A DNA stretch of 28,015 nt from JBBIUS01 sp037440105 (GCA_037440105.1 JBBIUS010000011.1:1-28015); one strand, 5' to 3'; positions 6,961-15,350 are shown, counted from the first letter of the stretch. Made by a program: numbers and translations. Notes: generated by a model not told the origin, from the sequence alone.

Positions 6961-8793
6961 ATGCTTAATTCGCAGGTTGATGAAATAAAATCTCGGCTTG
7001 ATATTGTAGAGGTTGTCCGGGAATATATTCCAAATTTAAAACAAGCGGGTTCAAATTGGAGAGCGCTTTGTCCGTTTCATAATGAAAAGACGCCTTCTTT
7101 TATGGTTTCCCGCGACAAGCAAATTTGGCATTGCTTTGGTTGCGGCGAAGGCGGTGATATTTTTAGTTTTTTAATGAAAATAGAAAATTTAGAGTTTCCT
7201 GAAACATTAAAGATTTTAGCAAAAAAAGCAGGGGTAATTTTGAAATATCAGGATCCTAGTTTAACAAATCAAAAGACTAAGATTTTAGATATTTTAGAAA
7301 CAGCCGCAAAATTTTTTCATCACAATCTTTTAAATTCAAAAGAAGCAACAGAAGCTCGAGATTACTTACTTAATAAAAGGGGTCTTAAAGAAGAAACGGT
7401 TGAAGATTTTTATCTTGGTTTTGCTCCAAATTCTTGGGACGAGCTTTTTAAATTTTTATTAAAAAAAGGTTTTAAGGGAGAAGAGATTTTTCTTGCTGGT
7501 TTGGCAGTCAAGAAAGAAAGGGGCACAGGATTTTACGATAGGTTTAGAGCAAGAATTATGTTCCCAATTCGAGATGTTCATGGGCATGTTGTTGGATTTA
7601 CCGGTCGCCTTTTGCCAGGAGATGAAAAAAAAGAAGGCGTTGGCGGAAAATATGTAAATACACCTCAAACTTTAGTTTATAATAAAAGCCAAGTTATTTA
7701 TGGGTTAGACAAAGCAAAACAAGCAATTAGAAAAGAAAATTTGGCGGTTTTAGTCGAAGGAAACATGGATGTAATTGCCTCGCATCAAGCTGGCATCACT
7801 AATGTCGTTGCTTCTTCTGGCACAGCTTTGACAGCAGAACAAGTTAAATTATTGAAACGTTATTCTGAAAATTTAGCCATTTCTTTTGACGCTGACTCAG
7901 CTGGTGAGGCAGCCTCAAGAAGGGGTATTGATGTTGCCCTAGAACAAGGAGCAACAGTTAAAGTGATTGTTTTAGACCCTAAAATAGGCAAAGACCCAGA
8001 TGAATATATTAAAAAAGCATGTCAGAAATGGATTGAAGCAATATCTGGAGCCCAGCTTTTTATGGATTATTATTTTGGTTATGTTTTGAATAAATTAGAT
8101 CTAAATAAAGTTGAATCAAAAAAAGAGGCGGCAAAAATTCTACTCAAAGAAATTTCCAAGTTGCAAAATAAAATAGAACAAAGTCATTACCTACAAAAGT
8201 TAGGAGAAACTTTGGGCGTCTCAGAGCAAGTGTTAAGGGAAAGTTTGCAGGTTGCAGCAAAAATGCTAGTGCCTCGGTCAAATTTACAATCAGTAAATAA
8301 AAATACCTCAAGCGAAAAACCTCCGAGAGACAGAAATTTTCTTTTGAGTGAAAGGCTGCTTTCTTTAGCAATTAAATATCCAGACAATTTACCCTATATT
8401 ATAAATCATCTGTCTCCAGAAACTATTAGAGATGCTTCTTTGCAAGAACTTTACAAGAATTTAATTCTTTATTATAATAATATTAATACAAACATAGACA
8501 GATTTTGTCTTAACACATTTTGTTCGTCTTTTTTAAACGATAAAAATCGATCTTTACTTCGATATAAAATCGATACTTTATTGCTTTTGGCCGAGAAAGA
8601 TTTCTGTAATTTTAATAATGATGAAATCAAAAGTGAACTCCAAAAAAGTGTTCGACTTTTGAAAGAAAATTATTTAATCGATGAAAGAAAAAAGATAGAA
8701 AGAGAAATGAAGGAAGCGGAAAGAAGAAGCGATTATAAAAAAATTTTTGAATTGTCTGAAAAATTTAACCGTTTGATGAATTTTAATGAATAA
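6961..8793 (+). CDS. dnaG: DNA primase
   Basis: A 610-residue primase that makes RNA primers at the replication fork. The N-terminal CHC2 zinc finger has C37, H40, C58 and C61 (CPFHNEKTPSF and HCFGCGEGGDIFSF). The RNA-polymerase core follows (KKRGLKEETVEDFYLGFAP-like block, GFTGRLLPG). The Toprim metal site has E266 (VLVEGNMDV) and D310/D312 (SFDADSAGEAASRRG). The C-terminal third, the DnaB-interaction region, is lysine-rich and weakly conserved, as usual. Length matches bacterial DnaG. It starts at ATG 6961 with no evident Shine-Dalgarno sequence. rpoD follows, the classic macromolecular-synthesis pairing. Confidence 0.95.
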   Translation: MLNSQVDEIKSRLDIVEVVREYIPNLKQAGSNWRALCPFHNEKTPSFMVSRDKQIWHCFGCGEGGDIFSFLMKIENLEFPETLKILAKKAGVILKYQDPSLTNQKTKILDILETAAKFFHHNLLNSKEATEARDYLLNKRGLKEETVEDFYLGFAPNSWDELFKFLLKKGFKGEEIFLAGLAVKKERGTGFYDRFRARIMFPIRDVHGHVVGFTGRLLPGDEKKEGVGGKYVNTPQTLVYNKSQVIYGLDKAKQAIRKENLAVLVEGNMDVIASHQAGITNVVASSGTALTAEQVKLLKRYSENLAISFDADSAGEAASRRGIDVALEQGATVKVIVLDPKIGKDPDEYIKKACQKWIEAISGAQLFMDYYFGYVLNKLDLNKVESKKEAAKILLKEISKLQNKIEQSHYLQKLGETLGVSEQVLRESLQVAAKMLVPRSNLQSVNKNTSSEKPPRDRNFLLSERLLSLAIKYPDNLPYIINHLSPETIRDASLQELYKNLILYYNNINTNIDRFCLNTFCSSFLNDKNRSLLRYKIDTLLLLAEKDFCNFNNDEIKSELQKSVRLLKENYLIDERKKIEREMKEAERRSDYKKIFELSEKFNRLMNFNE

Positions 8794-8917
8794 TTTTTTA
8801 TTATTTTAATTTTAAAGGAGGGTTTTTTTGTTATTTATCTTGGATAGAATTTAAATTTTTAAAAGCCGTATTTAATTTGCGTAAAAAGAAACTGTTAAGT
8901 TCAAGTCTTATCTGCCT

Positions 8918-10156
8918 ATGATTTTGAAAAAAAAGGCAAAGAAAATAAAAACAGCAAGAGGCAAAAAAAGAGAACCCATGGCTAAAAAATTGAAAAGAAC
9001 GGCTTTGCGATTGAGGAAATTGAAGAAAGAGAAAATTAAAAAGGCAAAAGTTAGAAAATTAAAAGTTTTGCCTCCTCCGCCAGATGCAATTCAATCTCTT
9101 TTAGATAAAGGTAGAATAAGAGGATTTATTACTGATTCTGAAATACTTCAGGTTTTTTCAGAGGTTGAGGAATATTTAAAAGATTATGAATTTTTTTTAA
9201 ACGAACTAGAAAGAAGGGGGATTCCTGTTGTTGAAGTCAAACCAGGAATTTTAGAACGAGCAGAAGAAAGGAAAAAAATTTTAGAAAAAATCGGAGTTAC
9301 AAGAGAAAAAAAGCGATTAGATTTAGGAGACATTTCTGCAGATTCTATCCAAATGTATTTAAGAGAGATAGGGAAGGTCCCTTTATTAACGCCTGAAGAA
9401 GAAATGGCGTTAGCAAGACGGAAAGAAAAAGGCGATGAAGAAGCGGCAAAAAAATTAATTGAGGCTAATCTTAGATTAGTAGTTTCTATAGCAAAAAAGT
9501 TTGTCGGTAAGAGTCTTTCGCTCGCAGATTTAATTCAAGAAGGCAACATAGGATTATTTAGAGCAGTTGAAAAATTTGATCCTAAAAAAGGATACAAGTT
9601 TTCGACTTATGCCACTTGGTGGATAAGGCAGGCTATTACTCGGGCTTTGGCAGATCAGTCGAGAACAATCAGAATTCCGGTGCACATGGTTGAAACTATT
9701 AATAAATTCCAAAAAGTTGAAAGGCAGCTTACCCAAGATTTAGATCGGGAGCCGTTGCCAGAAGAAATTGCGGCTGAAATGGGAGAAGATGTGGAAAAAA
9801 TTCACCATTTAATTAAAATCTCTCAAGATACAATTTCGCTCGGCACTTCAGTTGGAGATGAAGATGAGGACAGCGTCTTAGAAGATTTTATTGAGGATGT
9901 TAAAAATGTTACTCCAGATCGAGCGGCAGCGCTTCAACTTTTGAGAGAACATGTTAAAGATCTGCTTAAAGATTTATCTCCCCGCGAAAGAAAAATTTTA
10001 GAAATGCGTTTTGGTTTAGTCGACGGGGTGTCGCATACCTTAGAAGAAGTAGGGGAAGAGTTCGGAGTAACTAGAGAAAGAATCAGGCAGATTGAAGCAA
10101 AAGCTTTAGAACGGCTACGTGGGTTTGAGAGTATTGAAAAATTAAAAGATTATTGA
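8918..10156 (+). CDS. rpoD: Primary RNA polymerase sigma factor (sigma-70, RpoD)
   Basis: A 412-residue housekeeping sigma factor that directs RNA polymerase to -10/-35 promoters. A very basic N-terminus (1-50) precedes a short region-1.1-like block (about 56-115). Region 1.2 is at 143-170 (SIQMYLREIGKVPLLTPEEE). Region 2 is at 183-253, including the -10 recognition stretch around ATWWIRQAITRALADQSRTI. Region 3 is about 254-335. Region 4 is about 345-400, with the -35 recognition HTH VGEEFGVTRERIRQIEAKAL. Regions 2 and 4 are fully conserved, consistent with the TTGACA/TATAAT-like promoters seen in this window. The start is ATG 8918 or ATG 8978 (residue 21); neither has a Shine-Dalgarno sequence. 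The 124-nt gap before it contains AAAGGAGGG at 8813-8821, too far upstream to serve this start. Confidence 0.95.
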   Translation: MILKKKAKKIKTARGKKREPMAKKLKRTALRLRKLKKEKIKKAKVRKLKVLPPPPDAIQSLLDKGRIRGFITDSEILQVFSEVEEYLKDYEFFLNELERRGIPVVEVKPGILERAEERKKILEKIGVTREKKRLDLGDISADSIQMYLREIGKVPLLTPEEEMALARRKEKGDEEAAKKLIEANLRLVVSIAKKFVGKSLSLADLIQEGNIGLFRAVEKFDPKKGYKFSTYATWWIRQAITRALADQSRTIRIPVHMVETINKFQKVERQLTQDLDREPLPEEIAAEMGEDVEKIHHLIKISQDTISLGTSVGDEDEDSVLEDFIEDVKNVTPDRAAALQLLREHVKDLLKDLSPRERKILEMRFGLVDGVSHTLEEVGEEFGVTRERIRQIEAKALERLRGFESIEKLKDY

Positions 10157-10218
10157 TAAAATAAATTGATAAATAAATAATAAATAAGTTATTCTTTTAG
10201 GAGATTCGTTTTCAGCGT

Positions 10219-10290
10219 TCCGAGGTAGCTCAGTGGTAGAGCAGTTGGCTGTTAACCAATTGGTCGTGGGTTCGAATCCCACCCTCGGAG
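10219..10290 (+). tRNA. tRNA-Asn (anticodon GTT)
   Basis: A full cloverleaf can be drawn. The acceptor stem TCCGAGG (10219-10225) pairs with CCTCGGA (10283-10289), with discriminator G10290. The D arm is GCTC-AGTGGTA-GAGC. The anticodon stem GTTGG/CCAAT encloses loop CTGTTAA, with anticodon GTT at 10251-10253. The T arm is GTGGG-TTCGAAT-CCCAC. CCA is not encoded. The flanks 10209-10217 and 10291-10299 are perfectly complementary, so the precursor can extend the acceptor helix by nine pairs. A weak promoter-like TTGATA (10166-10171) with TTATTC 17 bp on precedes it. Confidence 0.97.
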
Positions 10291-10341
10291 CGCTGAAAAT
10301 GAACATAATATCGTAGGGAAGATTATAAGTTTATTTGACCA

Positions 10342-10363
10342 TTTGACTCAACGTCCAGTCAAA
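10342..10363 (+). promoter_or_regulatory. Hairpin abutting the pgsA ribosome binding site
   Basis: TTTGACT (10342-10348) pairs perfectly with AGTCAAA (10357-10363) across an 8-nt loop. The last base of the stem begins AGGAG (10363-10367), the Shine-Dalgarno sequence of pgsA, which is 9 nt from its ATG. Folding could influence access to the ribosome site. No regulator is evident. Confidence 0.5.
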
Positions 10364-10376
10364 GGAGAAATTCAAA

Positions 10377-10907
10377 ATGAAAACGCAACTAAATATCTCA
10401 AATATTCTAAGTCTTCTGCGGATATTTTTAGCGTTTATTTTTACGATTCTTCTTTTTGAATCTTATAAGTTCCTGGCAGCGGGAATTTTTTTGTTGGCAA
10501 TTTTTACTGATATTTTAGACGGTTATCTAGCGAGAAAATTTAAGCAGGTTACATTGCTTGGAAAAATTTTAGACCCAGCCGCTGATCGGTTACTTTTTCT
10601 TTTAACTTTTTTGGTTCTTTTATTTAAATTCAATTTGCCCCTCTGGCTTGCTGCGGTTGCTATTAGTTATCACTTGCTAGTTATCTTCGGTTGGATAATT
10701 GTTTTTGAATTAAAGAATATAGCGATTCCTCATACTTTTTGGGGAAAAATGAGCTCGTTTTTTCAGGTTCTTATGTTTTTTGCTGTTATATTTAATTTTT
10801 ATCCAAAGATATTTTTTGTTTTGGTATCTTTTTCAATTTCGGTTGCTTTTATTAGTTATGCAATAAATTTTTTTCGGGTATTTAGCAAAAAGGGGGAGGA
10901 AAAATAA
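10377..10907 (+). CDS. pgsA: CDP-alcohol phosphatidyltransferase, probably phosphatidylglycerophosphate synthase
   Basis: A 176-residue membrane enzyme that exchanges CMP of a CDP-activated lipid for an alcohol, probably glycerol-3-phosphate in phospholipid synthesis. The complete family signature D-x2-D-G-x2-A-R-x8-G-x3-D-x3-D is present: D45, D48, G49, A52, R53, G62, D66, D70. About five to six hydrophobic segments span the protein. PgsA is the best assignment from length and the opening NISNILSLLRIFLAF, but other CDP-alcohol transferases share the motif. It has a good AGGAG 9 nt before ATG 10377, one of few clear ribosome sites here. The next gene encodes a CDP-lipid synthase homologue 24 nt on, so both may act on one lipid pathway. 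Confidence 0.85.
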   Translation: MKTQLNISNILSLLRIFLAFIFTILLFESYKFLAAGIFLLAIFTDILDGYLARKFKQVTLLGKILDPAADRLLFLLTFLVLLFKFNLPLWLAAVAISYHLLVIFGWIIVFELKNIAIPHTFWGKMSSFFQVLMFFAVIFNFYPKIFFVLVSFSISVAFISYAINFFRVFSKKGEEK

Positions 10908-10931
10908 ATTTTTTGATAATTTTGTATAGTT

Positions 10932-11480
10932 ATGGTCTTTTTATTAAAATGTTTGTATTTCATGCTGCCGGCCTATTTTGCAAATATGGTGCCAGTTTTC
11001 GCGGAAAAATTTGGTTTGTTCAAATTTTTGGCGCGTCCAATAGACGGTAACCGCACTCTTTTCGGCAAACCAATTTTCGGCGTAAATAAAACTTGGCGCG
11101 GATTTATAGTAGGTATCTTAGTTGCTATGGCTACTGCGTGGCTGCAGTCTCTGTTGTATTCTATTCCGTTTTTTAACAGAATCAGTTTAGTGAATTATTC
11201 CAAAACTGATATATTGCCGCTTGGTTTTCTTTTTGGGTTCGGCGCTCTTTTTGGAGACTTGATAAAAAGTTTTTTCAAAAGAAGAGTTAACCTTAAGCCA
11301 GGCGCTCCTTGGGTTCCCTTTGATCAGTTAGATTTTGTGGTAGGAGCATTGGTTTTTGTAAGTTTTATTTTTTTGCTTTCATGGAAGGCAGTATTGGTGA
11401 TTTTACTGGTTACGCCTATCTTGCATATTTTAACTAACCGGATTGGCTATTATTTAAAAATTAAAAATACAAAATGGTAG
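10932..11480 (+). CDS. CDP-archaeol synthase (CarS)-like membrane protein
   Basis: A 182-residue integral membrane protein of the CarS/DUF46 family. Recognisable blocks are PAYFANMVPVFAEKF (13-27), GNRTLFGKPIFGVNKTWRGF (39-58) and GDLIKSFFKRR followed by PGAPWVPFDQLDFVVGAL. About five membrane segments alternate with these polar loops. In archaea CarS transfers CMP from CTP to unsaturated archaetidic acid. In a bacterium the substrate is more likely a phosphatidate-like lipid, which would make this the functional replacement of CdsA for the adjacent PgsA. That substrate is inferred from neighbourhood only. It starts at ATG 10932 without a Shine-Dalgarno sequence. Confidence 0.8.
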   Translation: MVFLLKCLYFMLPAYFANMVPVFAEKFGLFKFLARPIDGNRTLFGKPIFGVNKTWRGFIVGILVAMATAWLQSLLYSIPFFNRISLVNYSKTDILPLGFLFGFGALFGDLIKSFFKRRVNLKPGAPWVPFDQLDFVVGALVFVSFIFLLSWKAVLVILLVTPILHILTNRIGYYLKIKNTKW

Positions 11481-11490
11481 TTTTTTCATT

Positions 11491-11519
11491 TTTACGTTCA
11501 AAATAAAAAATGGTATAAT
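11491..11519 (+). promoter_or_regulatory. Promoter placing rsmI transcription start at its ATG
   Basis: TTTACG (11491-11496), a 17-bp spacer and a perfect TATAAT (11514-11519). Only 5 nt separate TATAAT from ATG 11525, so a start 6-7 nt downstream would put the first base of the mRNA at or next to the start codon, giving a leaderless message. Confidence 0.7.
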
Positions 11520-11524
11520 TGTTT

Positions 11525-12199
11525 ATGAACAAATTATATATTGTTGCTACGCCAATTGGAAATTTAGAAGATCTTACACTTCGTGCTCTTCGAATTTTAA
11601 AAGAAGTTGATTTAATTTTATGCGAGGATACAAGAAAGACGTACATTTTAATGGATAGATATGGAATTAAAACAAGACTTTTGAGTTACCATCAACACAG
11701 TAAATTAAAAAAACTTGAGCAAATTATTGAACTTTTAAAAAACGGAAAGAATCTGGCTTTAGTTTCTGACGCTGGAACACCAGGTATTTCTGACCCAGGC
11801 GGAAAGTTAGTCCAAGAAGTATGGAAAAAGTTGGCTGACAAAGTGGCGATTATCCCCATTCCTGGTCCATCAGCTGTTACCGCCGCGGCTAGTGTTTCGG
11901 GTTTGCCAACCGACAAATTTTTATTTTTAGGATTTCCGCCGCATAAAAAGGGTCGTAATAAATTTTTCCAGAAAATTGCCAATGCAGATGAAACCGTAAT
12001 TTTTTACGAATCTACTTATAGAATTTTAAAATCGTTGGATGAATTAAAAAACATAATAGGAGAACGGCAGATTGTAGTTTGCCGTGAATTGACCAAAATA
12101 TTTGAGGCGATTTATCGGGGCGCAATAAGTGAAGTGATAAAAAAATTACAGAGTGATACGACGAAAGGGGAGTTCGTGGTTGTAGTTGGAAGAAAATAA
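11525..12199 (+). CDS. rsmI: 16S rRNA (cytidine-1402-2'-O)-methyltransferase
   Basis: A 224-residue SAM-dependent tetrapyrrole-methylase-fold enzyme that 2'-O-methylates C1402 in the ribosomal P site. The signature TPIGNLEDLTLRALRIL (9-25), CEDTRKT, SDAGTPGISDPGGKLV, PIPGPSAVTAAASVSGLP and FLGFPPHKKGR are all present. It ends at VVVVGRK, so it lacks most of the C-terminal region of the longer E. coli protein (about 286 residues). Such trimming is plausible in a reduced genome. I prefer ATG 11525 over TTG 11519, which would overlap the -10 box. The gene has its own promoter and metG follows 25 nt later. Confidence 0.93.
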   Translation: MNKLYIVATPIGNLEDLTLRALRILKEVDLILCEDTRKTYILMDRYGIKTRLLSYHQHSKLKKLEQIIELLKNGKNLALVSDAGTPGISDPGGKLVQEVWKKLADKVAIIPIPGPSAVTAAASVSGLPTDKFLFLGFPPHKKGRNKFFQKIANADETVIFYESTYRILKSLDELKNIIGERQIVVCRELTKIFEAIYRGAISEVIKKLQSDTTKGEFVVVVGRK

Positions 12200-12224
12200 A
12201 TTTAAAAATTTAGCCTCATAATTT

Positions 12225-13727
12225 ATGACGAAAAAATTTTATATCACAACCCCAATCTACTATGTGAACGATGTCCCTCACATCGGCCATGCTTATACAA
12301 CTATCGCAGCAGATGTTTTAGCAAGATATCACCGAATGAAGGGTAATAAAGTTTATTTTTTGGTCGGCACAGATGAAAATAGTCAAAAAAATGTTGAGGC
12401 AGCTAAAAATAAAGGATATAAAAGTATCAAAAAATATATCGACGAGATGAGCGCAAAGTGGCAGGAAACTTGGGATAGTTTAGGAATTACAAACGATGAT
12501 TTTATTCGCACCACAGAAGCGCGGCATCTTAAAGCAGTAAAAAAATTTTTTGATGCAGTTTATAAAAATGGTGACATCTATAAAGGAAAATACGAAGGAC
12601 TCTATTGTCCAGGATGCGAAGCATATGTCACTGAATCTGATCTAATCGACGGAAAATGCCCGAACCACAAGATCACCCCTCAGAAAATAAAAGAAGAAAA
12701 TTATTTTTTCAAATTAAGAAAATACGAAGAGCCGCTTTTGGAACATATAAATAAAAATCCTAATTTTGTCCAACCAGAGGCGAGAAAAAATGAAATTATA
12801 AACTACATTTCCCATCATTTAGAAGACATTAGTATTTCTCGGGTAAGCCAAGAATGGGGGATACCGGTACCAATTGATAAGAAACAAGCTCTTTATGTTT
12901 GGTTTGACGCTTTAATTAATTATTTAACTGGCATCGGCTATGCTAAAGATGAAAAAAAATTTTCAAAATGGTGGCCGGCTGATTTGCATCTTATCGGAAA
13001 AGACATTATCAAATTTCACTGCGCACTTTGGCCGGCAATGCTCTTGTCAGCTGGGCTACCTTTACCGAAGAAAATTTTTGCTCACGGATTTTTTACGCTC
13101 AATGGACAAAAAATAAGTAAATCTTTGGGCAACGTTATTGATCCGGTTGATTTAGTAAATAAATACGGCATTGATGAAGTCCGCTATTATCTTTTGAGAG
13201 AAATTCCATTTGGTGAAGACGGCGATTTTTCTTTAAAACGTTTAGAGGAGCGATATAACGCAGAGTTAGCAAATGGTCTTGGTAATCTTGTGGCGAGAAT
13301 TTTAACAATGTGTGAAAAATATTTTGACGGCATGGTACCACCGAAAGTTTCCGGCAGCGCGGCTTCGACTTGGAACAGTTATGAATTAGCCATTCAAGAA
13401 TTAAAATTTCATCAGGCTCTTACTGATGTCTGGGACTTGATTTCTTTTTGTGACGAAATGATAAATCGAGAAGCCCCTTGGCAATTAGTAAAGGTAGATA
13501 AAGAAAGATTAGAAAGGGTAATTTATACTTTACTCGAAACCCTTCGTCATATTGCTTGGCTTATTGCTCCGTTTATGCCTTTAACTTCAGATATGATTTT
13601 TGAACAGTTAGGTCTTTCATTAAAGAGTGAGAAAAGAAAAAATTTAGAGCAGGCAAAAAAATGGGGCGGGATGGTACCAGGGAAGAAAATTAAAAAAGGA
13701 AAACCTTTGTTCCCTAGATTTAAATAA
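12225..13727 (+). CDS. metG: Methionyl-tRNA synthetase
   Basis: A 500-residue class I aminoacyl-tRNA synthetase charging tRNA-Met. The HIGH motif is HIGH (19-22, in PHIGHAYTTIAADVLARYH). The KMSKS loop is KISKS (296-300), a conservative variant. A single zinc knuckle is formed by C128, C131, C145 and H148 (CPGCEAY and CPNH). The anticodon-binding helical domain follows (WDLISFCDEMINREAPWQLV). There is no C-terminal tRNA-binding EMAP-like domain, so this is the short monomeric form. ATG 12225 follows rsmI by 25 nt and cvpA follows by 5 nt, so the three are probably one operon. Confidence 0.96.
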   Translation: MTKKFYITTPIYYVNDVPHIGHAYTTIAADVLARYHRMKGNKVYFLVGTDENSQKNVEAAKNKGYKSIKKYIDEMSAKWQETWDSLGITNDDFIRTTEARHLKAVKKFFDAVYKNGDIYKGKYEGLYCPGCEAYVTESDLIDGKCPNHKITPQKIKEENYFFKLRKYEEPLLEHINKNPNFVQPEARKNEIINYISHHLEDISISRVSQEWGIPVPIDKKQALYVWFDALINYLTGIGYAKDEKKFSKWWPADLHLIGKDIIKFHCALWPAMLLSAGLPLPKKIFAHGFFTLNGQKISKSLGNVIDPVDLVNKYGIDEVRYYLLREIPFGEDGDFSLKRLEERYNAELANGLGNLVARILTMCEKYFDGMVPPKVSGSAASTWNSYELAIQELKFHQALTDVWDLISFCDEMINREAPWQLVKVDKERLERVIYTLLETLRHIAWLIAPFMPLTSDMIFEQLGLSLKSEKRKNLEQAKKWGGMVPGKKIKKGKPLFPRFK

Positions 13728-13732
13728 AAAAT

Positions 13733-14245
13733 ATGACTACTTTTGATCTCATTTTACTTTTAATTTTAGGCGGATTTGTAGCGTATGGCTTATGGTTTGG
13801 TCTAATCCATTCGCTTGGCGCGCTCGTTGGAACAATCGCGGGAGCATTTTTTGCGGCGAGATGGTACGACGATTTTGCCTCTTGGTTAGGGTTTCTTTTT
13901 GGCGGACGAGAGAATCTTGCAAAAGTTGTTTGTTTTCTATTTCTTTTCATCATTATAAATCGTTTAATTGGTTTTGGTTTTTGGTTGGCTGATAAAATTT
14001 TTTCTATTTTAACTATAATTCCCTTTTTAAAAACAATTAATCGGCTGCTGGGGGCTGCTTTTGGTTTTATAGAAGGAGTCTTAGTCTTAGGTTTGACCCT
14101 TTATGTGGCCTTGCGCTTTCCGCTTGGTGAATGGTTCACTGAAAGTCTGGCTAATTCAAAAGTGGCGCATTATTTAATTACCGTAGCAAATATCTTGAAA
14201 CCACTTTTACCAGAGATACTTAAACAAATAAAGTCGATTATCTAA
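13733..14245 (+). CDS. CvpA-family membrane protein
   Basis: A 170-residue membrane protein with four predicted helices: about residues 4-20, 22-42, 60-85 and 95-125. They are arranged as in the CvpA family, named after a protein needed for colicin V production and linked to envelope homeostasis. Family-like features include the N-terminal FDLILLLILGGFVAYGLWFG and the central NRLLGAAFGFIEGVLVLGLT. It starts at ATG 13733, five bases after metG, which indicates co-transcription. Exact function is not known. Confidence 0.75.
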   Translation: MTTFDLILLLILGGFVAYGLWFGLIHSLGALVGTIAGAFFAARWYDDFASWLGFLFGGRENLAKVVCFLFLFIIINRLIGFGFWLADKIFSILTIIPFLKTINRLLGAAFGFIEGVLVLGLTLYVALRFPLGEWFTESLANSKVAHYLITVANILKPLLPEILKQIKSII

Positions 14246-14334
14246 TTTCTACAAGTTTCCTGAGGCCCGCTCAGCGGGCCGAACAAATTTCTGTGATTTT
14301 TAAAACTTATAGAAACTGATGAAACTTGCAGAAA
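14246..14334. repeat. Nested inverted repeats between cvpA and tatD
   Basis: An outer pair, TTTCTACAAGTTTC (14246-14259) with GAAACTTGCAGAAA (14321-14334), differs at one position, where a G-U pair cannot form. It encloses a perfect GC hairpin, GGCCCGC-TCA-GCGGGCC (14264-14280). The hairpin is not followed by a T-run. The right outer arm overlaps an upstream in-frame ATG of tatD (14319). Confidence 0.7.
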
Positions 14335-14351
14335 CGTATTGTTTTTTATTT

Positions 14352-15350
14352 ATGAATATTCTTTTTGACACCCATGCCCATTTAAATTTTGAGGCATATA
14401 ACGGAGATTGGAAGGAGGTTGCTAAACGCGCTCTTGATAAAGGCATTTGGATGATTAATATTGGTAGCGATCTTAAAACAAGCAAACGCGCAGTAGAAAT
14501 TGCTGAAGAGTTTCCAGAAGGCGTTTACGCCGCAGTTGGACTCCATCCGATTCATGTTTTAGATGAAAATTTTAATATCAACGAATACGAAGAACTAGCC
14601 CTTCATCCAAAAGTAGTAGCAATTGGTGAGGTTGGTCTTGATTATTATCATCTGCCGGTTACTTTAAAACCTGAAGGAATGGGAAAAGTTGCCGGTCGAC
14701 AAATTAAAACGCCCAATGACATTAAAAACCTTCAAAAAGAAATTTTAAAAGAGTTTATAAAATTATCAGAAAAATTAAGACTTCCCTTAATTCTCCACTG
14801 TCGTGACGGTGTTGTCACTGAAAGAGAAATACATGCCCAAAAACTTGCTGGGCCAAGCCACAAACAGAAAGGTTTAGGAGCGCATTATGAAATGCTTAAT
14901 ATTTTATCCGAGTTTGACGTTTCTTCATCTGGTTTTGATACAAGAGGCGTAGCTCACTGTTTTTCAGGAGATTGGGAACAAGCCTTGAGATATTTTAATT
15001 TAGATTTTTTAATCTCTTTTACCGGTGTGATTACTTTTGCCCATTATGAAGGAGAAGTTTTAAAAAAAGCTCCTTTAAATAAAATAATGGTTGAAACAGA
15101 TTGTCCATTTTTAACCCCTGAACCGTTCCGTGGCGGGCGAAATGAGCCTTCTTATGTGGAATATGTGGCCCGCGAAGTTGCGAGAATCAAAGAAATTGGT
15201 TATGAAGAAGTGGCAGAGCAAACCACTGAGAATGCCCTATGTCTGTTCTCTAAAATCAGCAAGATAAGCGAGAAAAAACCAGAAAAACCTTGTAGAGTAA
15301 AAGGAGCAAAAAGCGCAAAAAAAAGTTTTCACATGCTAAAAAGTAATTAA
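14352..15350 (+). CDS. tatD: TatD-family metal-dependent DNase
   Basis: A 332-residue TIM-barrel metallohydrolase of the TatD family, 3'-5' nucleases acting on single-stranded DNA/RNA in repair and DNA breakdown. Metal ligands are visible: DTHAH (D6, H8, H10), the Glu of AIGEVGLDYY, the His of LILHCRDG, the His of AHCFSGD and the Asp of VETDCPFLTPEP. It is longer than the usual ~260 residues. There is an insertion after GLDYY, a second one around EREIHAQKLAGPSHKQKG, and a basic C-terminal tail. ATG 14352 begins MNILFDTHAHLNF as in the family; an upstream ATG at 14319 would add 11 atypical residues and lies in an inverted repeat. A terminator follows immediately. Confidence 0.9.
   Translation: MNILFDTHAHLNFEAYNGDWKEVAKRALDKGIWMINIGSDLKTSKRAVEIAEEFPEGVYAAVGLHPIHVLDENFNINEYEELALHPKVVAIGEVGLDYYHLPVTLKPEGMGKVAGRQIKTPNDIKNLQKEILKEFIKLSEKLRLPLILHCRDGVVTEREIHAQKLAGPSHKQKGLGAHYEMLNILSEFDVSSSGFDTRGVAHCFSGDWEQALRYFNLDFLISFTGVITFAHYEGEVLKKAPLNKIMVETDCPFLTPEPFRGGRNEPSYVEYVAREVARIKEIGYEEVAEQTTENALCLFSKISKISEKKPEKPCRVKGAKSAKKSFHMLKSN

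Noticed and set aside
8813..8845. A tiny ORF after AAAGGAGGG in the dnaG-rpoD gap
   Set aside because: It would encode only about eight residues from TTG before a stop, with no supporting evidence.
10932..11480. Archaeal origin of the window because of the CarS homologue
   Set aside because: DnaG, RpoD, F-type ATP synthase, RsmI and PgsA are all bacterial; CarS-like genes also occur in Patescibacteria.
14264..14280. GC hairpin after cvpA as an intrinsic terminator
   Set aside because: No T-run follows the stem.
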